From NCBI GenBank assembly GCA_017615275.1, contig JAGAAO010000023.1, forward strand, positions 1 to 42,381: a DNA stretch of 42,381 bases, in the 5' to 3' direction. Under the pieces are notes generated by a model, which worked only from the letters and a program-made list of their open reading frames with translations, was not told where the DNA came from and did not search any database. Both the position numbers and the translations under genes were made by a program. Below are positions 23,497-31,603 of the stretch, piece after piece; within the stretch, counting starts at the first letter, position 1, and each line of letters begins with the position of its first letter. The stretch is from Butyrivibrio sp. (GTDB taxonomy: Bacteria; Bacillota; Clostridia; Lachnospirales; Lachnospiraceae).

Positions 23497-25335
23497 ATGA
23501 AGAAAATCGCACTTGTTATGGAAGGCTGGGGAAGATACATTACCGATGGATGGGTAAAAGGTGTCCTCGAACAAATTAATAAAGAAGATGAAGATATAAA
23601 CCTCTATATTTTCAACGCATTTGCAAGTTGGAGTACAGATAGTCTATTTGATCAGGGAGAACATAGTATATTTTTTCTCCCTGATTTTTGTGATTTCGAC
23701 GGAATTATCGTTGAACTCAATAATACACGTGTAGATTCTGTAAGAGAAGAAGTTCTTCAAAAGATCAGAGATTCAAAAGTGCCTGCAATTATTCTTAACA
23801 GAAAAGAAGAAGGATTTATTCTCGTTGCTACCGATAATTACAATTCTATGTATGGTAACATTCGTTTTTTGCATGAAGAAAAAGGATGCAAAAAGTTTTG
23901 GTTTGTCATGGGGCCTGAGGAAAACTATGAGAATCAGCAGCGTGCAAAGGCGCTTCTCGATTATTCAAAAGAGCAAGGACTTAAAGAAAAAGTAGATTAT
24001 TTCATTGATTACAGTGATTATGAGATCAGAAACGGAAAAGCTGCGTTCTGCAGATTGTTCAAATATGATATTCCCGATGCGATAATCTGCGCGAACGACA
24101 ACCTTGCGGTAGGTATTTTGGAAGAAGCCGAAAAGCTTGGCTTGGAATGCCCTAAAGATTTCTATATAACAGGATTTGACGATCTTGATAAGGCAAGGTT
24201 CTTCCAGCCCAGAATATCAACCATCAGTTATGAAAGACGAGAGGCTGCATGTACTGCTGTCAGTCTTTTACGCGATATATGGAACGGAAAAAAGGTTCCG
24301 GAAGAGAATTATATTGGATATACCCCTATTTATTGGGAGAGTTGCGACTGCGAATCCGATATAGAAGTAAATGAGAGAGCCCAGATGAAGGGCAATATCA
24401 TATGGAATGAGAACAGATCGCAGTTTGAGCGTGATGTTATGAGGTTATCCTCCAGGATCATTCACGCGGACAGCATCAAAGAATTGATGTCCGGTCTGCA
24501 GGATGTTGTTACTGTATCCAAATGTGAGGATATTGTAGTGATCCTTGATCCTGATTTTTGGTCACAGTATGAAAGCGGAGAGACTGATTGGATAAAAGGA
24601 AAGGATTATGACAATGCAGAGTGCATGAAGCATTTGTTCCCTGCATTTGAGAGCGAGAAAAGCGGAGAATGTTTTCTTTTCCAAGCGCTTCATTTCAGAG
24701 AACAGTGTGTTGGCTATATTGTCTTTAAGAATGCACAGTATCTCATGGAGCAGCAGTTCCTTTTCGATATTATGAATACTATCTGGTCAGGTCTTGAGAT
24801 CTTGTATCAAAAGAAATGGCTCACGAGAGTTAATTCACAGCTTGCCGAATTGTCCGTAAGAGATGCACTTACAGGCCTTTATAACAGGATGGGATTTGGT
24901 AAGTATGCATACCAGAAGATTTCCGACGGTCACAAAGACGGGAAAAAGATGCTCATATTATATTCAGACTTGGATCTCCTTAAATATATAAATGACAATT
25001 GCGGTCATGAAGCGGGAGATGAAGCCATAATATGTGCGGCAAACGAGCTCAAGAGTCATGCTTCCGCTGAAGGAATGTGCTTCCGACTCGGAGGAGATGA
25101 GTTCCTTATAATAGATGAATTTAAAAACGAAGATAGTGTAAAACAGTGTATTGAAGATATCAGAAAGGATCTTGTTAATGTATCCAAGAAAAAAGATCTT
25201 CAATATAATCTGTCAATGAGTTTTGGATATGTTGTATCCAATCCTTCCGATAATTTATCTTTGGATGATTATATCAGCAAAGCGGATGTCCTTATGTACG
25301 AAGATAAGAGAAGCAGACGTCAGAACAGGAGATAA
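23497..25335 (+). CDS. Sugar-binding-domain sensor fused to a diguanylate cyclase (GGDEF)
   Basis: The 612-residue protein has no signal peptide, no transmembrane helix and no DNA-binding domain. Residues about 1-285 are a LacI/GalR-type ligand domain (KKIALVMEG, PAIILNRKEEG, DAIICANDNLAVGILEEAE, FYITGFDDLDKARFFQP). Residues about 300-445 are a linker or GAF-like region. Residues about 450-612 are a GGDEF domain with DALTGLYNR, metal-binding SDLDLLKYIND and an intact RLGGDEF motif (530-536), so c-di-GMP synthesis is likely. The inhibitory RxxD I-site is absent (SAEG there). The start ATG 23497 follows GAGGG; TTG 23473 is an unlikely alternative. It lies 3 bases before the GH13 gene. Confidence 0.88.
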   Translation: MKKIALVMEGWGRYITDGWVKGVLEQINKEDEDINLYIFNAFASWSTDSLFDQGEHSIFFLPDFCDFDGIIVELNNTRVDSVREEVLQKIRDSKVPAIILNRKEEGFILVATDNYNSMYGNIRFLHEEKGCKKFWFVMGPEENYENQQRAKALLDYSKEQGLKEKVDYFIDYSDYEIRNGKAAFCRLFKYDIPDAIICANDNLAVGILEEAEKLGLECPKDFYITGFDDLDKARFFQPRISTISYERREAACTAVSLLRDIWNGKKVPEENYIGYTPIYWESCDCESDIEVNERAQMKGNIIWNENRSQFERDVMRLSSRIIHADSIKELMSGLQDVVTVSKCEDIVVILDPDFWSQYESGETDWIKGKDYDNAECMKHLFPAFESEKSGECFLFQALHFREQCVGYIVFKNAQYLMEQQFLFDIMNTIWSGLEILYQKKWLTRVNSQLAELSVRDALTGLYNRMGFGKYAYQKISDGHKDGKKMLILYSDLDLLKYINDNCGHEAGDEAIICAANELKSHASAEGMCFRLGGDEFLIIDEFKNEDSVKQCIEDIRKDLVNVSKKKDLQYNLSMSFGYVVSNPSDNLSLDDYISKADVLMYEDKRSRRQNRR

Positions 25336-25338
25336 AAA

Positions 25339-26967
25339 ATGCCGGCTTGGCTTAAAGATGCAGTATTTTACGAGATATATCCACAGAGTTTCAATGATAC
25401 AAATGGTGACGGAATAGGCGACATCCCCGGAATCATAGAGAAACTTGATTACATTAAAGAACTTGGAGCCAATGCGATCTGGATCAATCCCTGGTACGAT
25501 TCGCCTTTTAAGGATGCGGGATATGATGTAAGAGATTATAAAAAAGTTGCTTCAAGATACGGAACAAACGAAGATGCGAAGCGTCTTTTTGAAGTCGCTC
25601 ACAGTAAAGGCATCAGAATAATATTGGATCTTGTTCCCGGACATACATCCGAGGAGCACGAGTGGTTTAAAGAGAGCGGGAAGGCAATTCCCGTTGTAAA
25701 CGGAGTGCCTCAGAAAAATGAGCATTCCGACAGATACATATGGACAGAATTCTGGCTGTCCGGCATAGGCGGTCATCCGTATATAAGCGGAGAGTGCGAC
25801 AGAAACGGCGTTTATATGCTTAACTTTTTCAAAAGTCAGCCCGCACTTAATTATGGATTTGCCAATCCGACCGAAAGCTGGCAGATGTCCTACAAAGATC
25901 CTGAGCCTCACAAGACTCTGGAACTTATGATGGATGTAATGAGATTCTGGCTTGATATGGGATGTGACGGATTCAGAGTGGATATGGCGGATTCTCTTGT
26001 AAAGGGTGATGATGACAGAAAGTCGTGTACATGTTCTCTTTGGAGAGAAGTAAGAGCGATGCTTGATAAAGATTATCCTGAAGCCGCCATGGTATCGGAG
26101 TGGTGCAATCCGGAATTATCCCTTGTGGATGCGGGATTTCATATGGATTTCTATCTTGATCATGCCGGAAACGGTTATAACAGGCTACTGCGTGATTATG
26201 AGACGTTGGGCAAGTATCATATATTTCCGATAGCTGAAGACAAGAAGAATCATACAGGCAAGGACAGAAGCTATTTTAAGAAGGATGGTGATAATGATGT
26301 CACAGCCTTCCTAAGTGATTATATTCCCAAATATGAAAAGACAAAGGATGCGGGACATATTTGTTTTATGACCTGCAATCACGATACACCGAGACCTGCA
26401 AGGACTCTCGGCGAGACCGAGCTTAAGATCGCGTATGCCACAATGTTCACATTGCCCGGCGTGCCCTTTATCTATTACGGCGATGAGATTGGGATGCGAT
26501 ACATCGAAGATCTTCCGACCAAAGAGGGCGGCTATACGAGAACCGGTAGCAGAACTCCCATGCAGTGGGATTCTTCGAAACCTAATATGGGATTTTCAAA
26601 TGCCGATAAAGATAAGCTCTATCTTCCCGTGGATGCAGACGGCCCAAGTGTTGATAAACAGCAGGCGAAGGATTCTTTGTTCAATACTGTAAAAGATATT
26701 CTTTCTATAAGAAGGAATGAAAAATCTCTCGGTTCGGATGAACCGTTTGAAGTTATATGCGGTGAGAAAGATAAGCCTTTTGTTTATAAGAGAGGAAATC
26801 TTGTCATGATGGTAAATCCGAGTGAGAAAGATACGGAATATGTATCGGATCTTTCAGAGATTACTTCAGGAAATTACGAAGAAGTATATTCTATCGGATA
26901 TGCAGAGCATAAGGGCGAAAAGTTCGTTCTAAATGCCCAGTCGTTTTTGATGATACGTACAAAATAA
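25339..26967 (+). CDS. Alpha-glucosidase, glycoside hydrolase family 13 (oligo-1,6-glucosidase/maltase-like)
   Basis: The 542-residue cytosolic GH13 enzyme has no signal peptide. It shows the family's conserved regions: a Ca-type loop NDTNGDGIGD (19-28), LDLVPGHTS, GFRVDMADS with nucleophile D215, MVSEWCNP with acid/base E254, and CNHDTPRP with the transition-state aspartate. The start YEIYPQSFNDTNGDG is typical of oligo-1,6-glucosidase/alpha-glucosidase and sucrose-active subfamilies. Which alpha-glucoside it prefers is not readable. AGGAGA precedes the ATG, and it is co-transcribed with the GGDEF sensor. Confidence 0.92.
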   Translation: MPAWLKDAVFYEIYPQSFNDTNGDGIGDIPGIIEKLDYIKELGANAIWINPWYDSPFKDAGYDVRDYKKVASRYGTNEDAKRLFEVAHSKGIRIILDLVPGHTSEEHEWFKESGKAIPVVNGVPQKNEHSDRYIWTEFWLSGIGGHPYISGECDRNGVYMLNFFKSQPALNYGFANPTESWQMSYKDPEPHKTLELMMDVMRFWLDMGCDGFRVDMADSLVKGDDDRKSCTCSLWREVRAMLDKDYPEAAMVSEWCNPELSLVDAGFHMDFYLDHAGNGYNRLLRDYETLGKYHIFPIAEDKKNHTGKDRSYFKKDGDNDVTAFLSDYIPKYEKTKDAGHICFMTCNHDTPRPARTLGETELKIAYATMFTLPGVPFIYYGDEIGMRYIEDLPTKEGGYTRTGSRTPMQWDSSKPNMGFSNADKDKLYLPVDADGPSVDKQQAKDSLFNTVKDILSIRRNEKSLGSDEPFEVICGEKDKPFVYKRGNLVMMVNPSEKDTEYVSDLSEITSGNYEEVYSIGYAEHKGEKFVLNAQSFLMIRTK

Positions 26968-26973
26968 AAATAT

Positions 26974-27011
26974 ATAGCCTTGCCGGATTGAACCGGTAAG
27001 GCTATTTTTTA
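26974..27011. terminator. Bidirectional terminator between the GH13 gene and ysxC
   Basis: ATAGCCTTGCCGG (26974-26986) pairs with CCGGTAAGGCTAT (26993-27005) with one G-U pair and a 6-base loop. A T-run follows on the plus strand (27005-27010), and an A-rich stretch lies on the left, giving a U-rich tail on the minus strand. The flanking genes are convergent. Confidence 0.9.
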
Positions 27012-27032
27012 CAATAGGAAATTACTCCGAAT

Positions 27033-27635
27033 TTATTCAGCTTCTTTGGTTGATTCCAAGAGTTCGTCCATGAAATCATAGATTTCCTGGCGGCCTTCTT
27101 TACTGAGTGCCGAATAGGGGAATATCTTTACATCTTCGGGAAGTCCGAGACCTGCCCGGAGCATGTTCAAGTGCTTTTCGCGCTGTGAATTCTTAATCTT
27201 ATCAGCTTTGGTTGCAATGATAACAGGCTGGAATCCCTGGTGAACAACCCATTTGTACATCTGTACATCGTTTGCTGAAGGTTCATGCCTTATGTCTATG
27301 AGAAGGAAGACTCTTACAAGCTGCTTTGATGTGTGAAGGTAGTTCTCAATCATTTTGCCCCATTGCTGCTTAACTTTCTCCGGAACACGTGCAAAACCGT
27401 ATCCAGGTAGATCCACAAGATAGAATTCGTCGTTGATATTGTAATAATTTATTGTCTGTGTCTTACCCGGTTCCTGAGATGTTCTTGCATAATTTTTACG
27501 GTTCATAAGACCGTTTATGAGGGAACTCTTACCCACATTACTCTTGCCCGCAAAAGCAAACTCGGGATGTATATTTTCGGGAAGTGTGCTGGTTATTCCG
27601 CATACTGTTTCAAGATTGACATTCTTAATTACCAT
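27033..27635 (-). CDS. ysxC: Ribosome biogenesis GTPase YsxC/EngB
   Basis: At 200 residues this is the usual size for this essential GTPase, which assists late 50S subunit assembly. It has G1 GKSNVGKS (30-37), the threonine-containing switch region TINYYN, G3 DLPGYGFA (75-82) and G4 TKADK. The ATG at 27635 follows GGAG; the frame also has a GTG at 27647 overlapping that site. In Firmicutes ysxC normally follows lon downstream of clpX on the same strand. Here it is inverted and 12.6 kb away from clpX, and no lon is present. Confidence 0.96.
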   Translation of the reverse strand: MVIKNVNLETVCGITSTLPENIHPEFAFAGKSNVGKSSLINGLMNRKNYARTSQEPGKTQTINYYNINDEFYLVDLPGYGFARVPEKVKQQWGKMIENYLHTSKQLVRVFLLIDIRHEPSANDVQMYKWVVHQGFQPVIIATKADKIKNSQREKHLNMLRAGLGLPEDVKIFPYSALSKEGRQEIYDFMDELLESTKEAE

Positions 27636-27710
27636 TATTTTCTCCACTTATAATCTGACTTGAGTTTGGTTGATACCTCGTATATTCTACACTATCTGCG
27701 CAGATTGAGC

Positions 27711-27753
27711 AAAAAACAAGTTCACCGGGCTTTTTTTCGCCAAGTGAACTTGT
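27711..27753 (-). terminator. Rho-independent terminator of the flagellin gene
   Basis: The 10-bp stem ACAAGTTCAC (27716-27725) / GTGAACTTGT (27744-27753) has an 18-base loop. On the minus strand it is followed by six T (complement of the A-run 27711-27716). It lies about 20 bases past the flagellin stop. Confidence 0.85.
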
Positions 27754-27771
27754 AAGTTCCTCTGATGTTTT

Positions 27772-30375
27772 TTATTGAAGCAGTGACAATACGCCCTGGC
27801 TCGACTGATTTGCCTGTGCGAGCATTGCCTGACCTGCCTGAGCGAGGATTTCCGTATTTCTAAGTCGCATTATCTCTGAATTCATCTCTGTATCGCGGAT
27901 GATTGATTCGGAATGCTGAGTGTTCTCGCGGGCGTTGGCGGTGTAGTTGTATGCGTGTTCCAATCTGTTCTGGGCAGCACCGAAATTGGTTCTTTCCAGT
28001 GAGATTTTATCAATCGCGGATTTGGTAAGGTCTATAGTGCCGAGTGCGGCGCTCTGAGTCAGAGTGCTTGCGCCGGACATTCCTATGACGGACAGGTTAA
28101 GTCCGCTCCAGGTTATAGGAATCTGCTCTTCAAGCGGAGAGTCGGGTGTTGCCTGAATGATCATCTCTTTTTTTGGTGGAACAACAACTATTTTGTTGAA
28201 GTCGTATTCCGCTACGCTTTTTGTGTTGAGACTCAGGTTAAAGTTTCTGTAGGCATTGCCGTTAAAGGAGAGGGTATAATTAGTACTTCCGCTTGCGTTG
28301 TTTACAATCTCGCTGTGTGAGATTTTGTATGTATAATTAAATGCCCCCATTTCATTTGCGGTATCTTTGTAAGTTTTATCTAATATATAAGTATCATTGA
28401 AATAAGTTTTGGCATCGTCATTTTCGGTTTCCGCACTTGTTATCTTAGAGTTTCTATTAGGCTTTCCTGTCGGTATAGCCGAAAGATCTCCCCATGAATC
28501 TATTATATTCTGGTCTTCGATTATTGTGTCTGTTCCTGCATCTCCGGCGGCAATGTAAGTGGAGGTGACAGTATAGTTAAAGTGCTTATTTTGCGTATAA
28601 TGTACAGCTACATTGGCACTTTCATCTGCCATATGCGTTGTTCCGAGACTTCCGCTGATATCAAGAGTATAGTTTTCGTTCCACTCATACCGCTCAGTTC
28701 TTTGCTTTGTTTCAATCATGGTTGTGACTTTTTCACCTGTTACTTCATGATAGCGTCCCTGATCGTCTATATAGCGATAGGTTCCGGAGTCTTCAGAAGA
28801 ACTTGTCGTATTTGTGGTTTCGATTTTTGAATTTGTCATACGATGCTCAGAGTCTGCGTTTTTGGTCTTAGTCCAACTGAAACTTCCGTTTAGTGCCGTG
28901 TTGTTATCAAAGTTACGTCCATAAGCTCGTTGCATCTCAAAAGCTCGCTCATTTTGTGCGGTAATTGCAGAGGGATAAAATGAAAGTTTTGAAGTATCGT
29001 TTGATGTAAGGCTTGAAGCATTCGGATCCACACTTCCACCGAGGTCGCTTCCGTTGAAGGTTGAAAGTATCTCATCCTTACTGGCAACATCTGCAAGCCT
29101 GAATTCATATTTTATAGTCATATTGTCTATTGTGTCTTGGTAGCGATATAGAGCTTCGATGTCAAATGTTATATCGCTGCTGTCGTTTCCGTCAATACCG
29201 ATACCCCAGTCTGCAATGGGATATCCGTTAGCGTTTTCAGCCGGAGTTCTGGGTATGTCACCGCCAACGTTTGTGAAACTGCCCCATGCACTGACTGAAG
29301 ATGTGCTCTGATCGGTAGAGGGGTGGTATTTGTCGGTTCTTTTGATCGACAGACCGGCATCGCTTGCGACAATCGTATATTTATCGTCAGCTACGTTTTT
29401 GTTTGACTCTGTTACTTTAACTGAATTTACTCCATTTTTAAGATAAGCACTGGATCTGCTGGTTGTCGAAGACTGGGAAATTTCCCAATAGGAGGGCTCA
29501 GTGATACTGTCACCGTTTATTCCGTCGATCACATCGGAAAGAGTATTTCCTTCTTCGATGTCAAAGCTGATAGTAGTGCCGCGAAAATCAAAAGAGCATG
29601 AACTTGGATTCGTACCGTGTTCGGTTATTCCAAGCTGACTCCATGTTGCGGCGAGTACATTATTTATCTTGATTCCGGTGTCGTCTGCTTTCCACTCATA
29701 TTTTCTCACTACATTTTGTAGTCCGTCGCCTTTGTTCAGAGTAAGGAAAACAGTTTCGTCTTGGGGAACATTGAGTTTGAATTCAACAGTTTGGTCATCT
29801 GTCGCTTTTCCGTTTTCGTCAAGTGAGAGTCCTTTTTGAGCAAGCTCTTCCAGACTGTATCTTACGTTGTTAAATTCAAGACCGCCTACTTTTCCGGGCG
29901 CGCTGTAATAGACCTGCATGTCGTAGGGCTCGGGATTGGGCTCGACTGTAGGAGAGTACGGAATTCTGAATATTTTCATTTCGTTGAAAGATGCGGATTT
30001 AAAGACTTGTTCGATTTCGTCTTTTATTTCCTGGACTTCTTTGTCGATATAGCTTCTGTCGTTGCTTGTAAGTGTGCCGTTGGCGCCTTTTACAGAGAGT
30101 TCATTTATTCTCTGCAGCATGTCGTGGACTTCGTTTAAATATCCGTCTGCAACCTGAACAAAGCTTACGCCATCCTGGATATTCTCCATGTTCTGACCAA
30201 GCCCGCGAATCTGACGCCTCATCTTTTCACTTATAGCAAGTCCGGCTGCATCGTCTGCGGCACGGTTTATGCGATAACCCGAGGATAATTTCTCGGAAGA
30301 TTTAGCCATTATTCCTGTTGTAATACCAAGTTGGCGCTGTGAAAACATAGCCGCCATATTGTGCTGTATTACCAT
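27772..30375 (-). CDS. Flagellin with a very large central variable region
   Basis: The 867-residue filament protein has no signal peptide and should be exported by the flagellar type III system. The N-terminal D0/D1 region (about 1-140) is canonical: MVIQHNMAAMFSQRQLGITT, then KSSEKLSSGYRINRAADDAA and GLAISEKMRRQIRGL. The C-terminal D1/D0 region (about 775-867) is also canonical, ending LAQAGQAMLAQANQ and VLSLLQ. The roughly 630 residues between are Ser/Thr/Asn/Asp/Tyr-rich and far larger than in typical 270-500-residue flagellins. GAGGGA supports ATG 30375; a TTG 27 bases upstream is less likely. No other flagellar gene is adjacent. The central region may form an outer sheath-like domain and be glycosylated (inference). 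Confidence 0.95.
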   Translation of the reverse strand: MVIQHNMAAMFSQRQLGITTGIMAKSSEKLSSGYRINRAADDAAGLAISEKMRRQIRGLGQNMENIQDGVSFVQVADGYLNEVHDMLQRINELSVKGANGTLTSNDRSYIDKEVQEIKDEIEQVFKSASFNEMKIFRIPYSPTVEPNPEPYDMQVYYSAPGKVGGLEFNNVRYSLEELAQKGLSLDENGKATDDQTVEFKLNVPQDETVFLTLNKGDGLQNVVRKYEWKADDTGIKINNVLAATWSQLGITEHGTNPSSCSFDFRGTTISFDIEEGNTLSDVIDGINGDSITEPSYWEISQSSTTSRSSAYLKNGVNSVKVTESNKNVADDKYTIVASDAGLSIKRTDKYHPSTDQSTSSVSAWGSFTNVGGDIPRTPAENANGYPIADWGIGIDGNDSSDITFDIEALYRYQDTIDNMTIKYEFRLADVASKDEILSTFNGSDLGGSVDPNASSLTSNDTSKLSFYPSAITAQNERAFEMQRAYGRNFDNNTALNGSFSWTKTKNADSEHRMTNSKIETTNTTSSSEDSGTYRYIDDQGRYHEVTGEKVTTMIETKQRTERYEWNENYTLDISGSLGTTHMADESANVAVHYTQNKHFNYTVTSTYIAAGDAGTDTIIEDQNIIDSWGDLSAIPTGKPNRNSKITSAETENDDAKTYFNDTYILDKTYKDTANEMGAFNYTYKISHSEIVNNASGSTNYTLSFNGNAYRNFNLSLNTKSVAEYDFNKIVVVPPKKEMIIQATPDSPLEEQIPITWSGLNLSVIGMSGASTLTQSAALGTIDLTKSAIDKISLERTNFGAAQNRLEHAYNYTANARENTQHSESIIRDTEMNSEIMRLRNTEILAQAGQAMLAQANQSSQGVLSLLQ

Positions 30376-30414
30376 ACGTGATCCCTCATATTGATCCTTC
30401 AATCTCTCTTTTAT

Positions 30415-30422
30415 ATATCGGA
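30415..30422 (-). promoter_or_regulatory. Putative sigma-28 (SigD/FliA)-type -10 of the flagellin gene
   Basis: On the minus strand the sequence TCCGATAT (30422-30415) matches the flagellar -10 consensus GCCGATAT at all but one base, 40 bases before the start codon. An A/T-rich segment with ATAA lies near the expected -35 (consensus TAAA). Late flagellar control is therefore likely. Confidence 0.6.
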
Positions 30423-30475
30423 TAAAAAAGTGATAATATTATAAAAAGAAATATAAAATTGAGAGAAGAAATAAT

Positions 30476-31594
30476 ATGACATTTGAACCTCTTTCGGTAG
30501 ACCTTGACGAAGCGGGCGTAGACGCCTTTATCAAGCGCTATCATTTCAAAAAAAGCGAGAAAAAAGACATAGTGATGCTATATAGGCAGCTCTATCCGAG
30601 AGTCCATGCAAGTTTCCACCATGTTATCGAAGATAAGACCGTATATGTGGTGGTGACTTTAGGTGACGCTTTTGACAGCTTTCAGGACAGCTTTTTGAAT
30701 AAGGGCGAAATACGCAAAGCATATATCATAGATTGCCTTGGAACAGAGATGTTATCCATTGCATATGAAGAAGTGGACAAAAAGATATATGAAAAGACGG
30801 GTATGTATGTCGGAAACTATATATTTGCAGGAAGCGATAAAATGCCGCTTGAAGAGCTTGCGAACGTCATGGTTAAGCTTGGACAGAAGATAGTTAAATG
30901 CAATGAGTCTTTTGTTCTCGTACCTAAGAAAAGTGTCGTTTTTGCAGCTCACCTTCACAAGAAACGCACCGAAAAGCATTCCGATTGCAGTAACTGCAGT
31001 GCTTTGAAGTGTCCTATGAGAAAAGAATCCGGGAAGAGCAAAGCTTCATCTAAGTCTTCCAAGACAGCGGGCAAGGGGCTTATCCATCTCTACACGGGAG
31101 AAGGAAAAGGCAAGACCACAGCGGCGGTAGGGCTTGCCGTGAGGGCTGCGGGAGCAGGTAAGAAGGTTGTCTTTGCCCAGTTTATGAAGGGAAGAAAGAC
31201 GTCGGAGCTCAATTCTCTTGAACTGATACCCGGGATCACGATCGTAAGAAGCGATAAAGAACTTGGCTGGTTCAAGCGGGATGATGAAGCGGGAGCCGAG
31301 ATGTTCAGAGAGGTTCACGACCATATTTTGGAAAAGATAGATGAACTTATACAGGCGGGTGAGTGTGACGTCTTGATAATGGATGAGGTCACATATCCGT
31401 ACAATTACGGGATCATTGATAAAGATAAACTCGAGGAGGTCATAGACAAGAAGCCTCGTGACATGGAAATCGTAATGACGGGAAGAAATGCCGATGAGCT
31501 TCTTTCCGAAAAGGCTGATTACATAACCTACATGGAGAAGATACGCCATCCCTATGATAAAGGAATAGCCGCAAGACTTGGAATCGAATATTAA
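30476..31594 (+). CDS. MetH-activation-like corrinoid domain fused to corrinoid adenosyltransferase (CobO/BtuR)
   Basis: A 372-residue cytosolic protein with two parts. Residues about 1-183 resemble stand-alone clostridial relatives of the B12-dependent methionine synthase activation domain: LGTEMLSIAYEEVDKKIYEK, then VPKKSVVFAAHL and a terminal cysteine cluster C171-x2-C174-x4-C179 followed by MR. Residues about 200-372 are a complete CobO-type ATP:cob(I)alamin adenosyltransferase with P-loop GEGKGKTT (208-215), FAQFMKGR, DVLIMDEVTYPYNYG and MTGRNA. The second part transfers adenosyl from ATP to reduced corrinoid. The first may bind or present the corrinoid (inference). The kinase gene starts 9 bases downstream. 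Confidence 0.85.
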   Translation: MTFEPLSVDLDEAGVDAFIKRYHFKKSEKKDIVMLYRQLYPRVHASFHHVIEDKTVYVVVTLGDAFDSFQDSFLNKGEIRKAYIIDCLGTEMLSIAYEEVDKKIYEKTGMYVGNYIFAGSDKMPLEELANVMVKLGQKIVKCNESFVLVPKKSVVFAAHLHKKRTEKHSDCSNCSALKCPMRKESGKSKASSKSSKTAGKGLIHLYTGEGKGKTTAAVGLAVRAAGAGKKVVFAQFMKGRKTSELNSLELIPGITIVRSDKELGWFKRDDEAGAEMFREVHDHILEKIDELIQAGECDVLIMDEVTYPYNYGIIDKDKLEEVIDKKPRDMEIVMTGRNADELLSEKADYITYMEKIRHPYDKGIAARLGIEY

Positions 31595-31603
31595 GGGAAT
31601 CTA

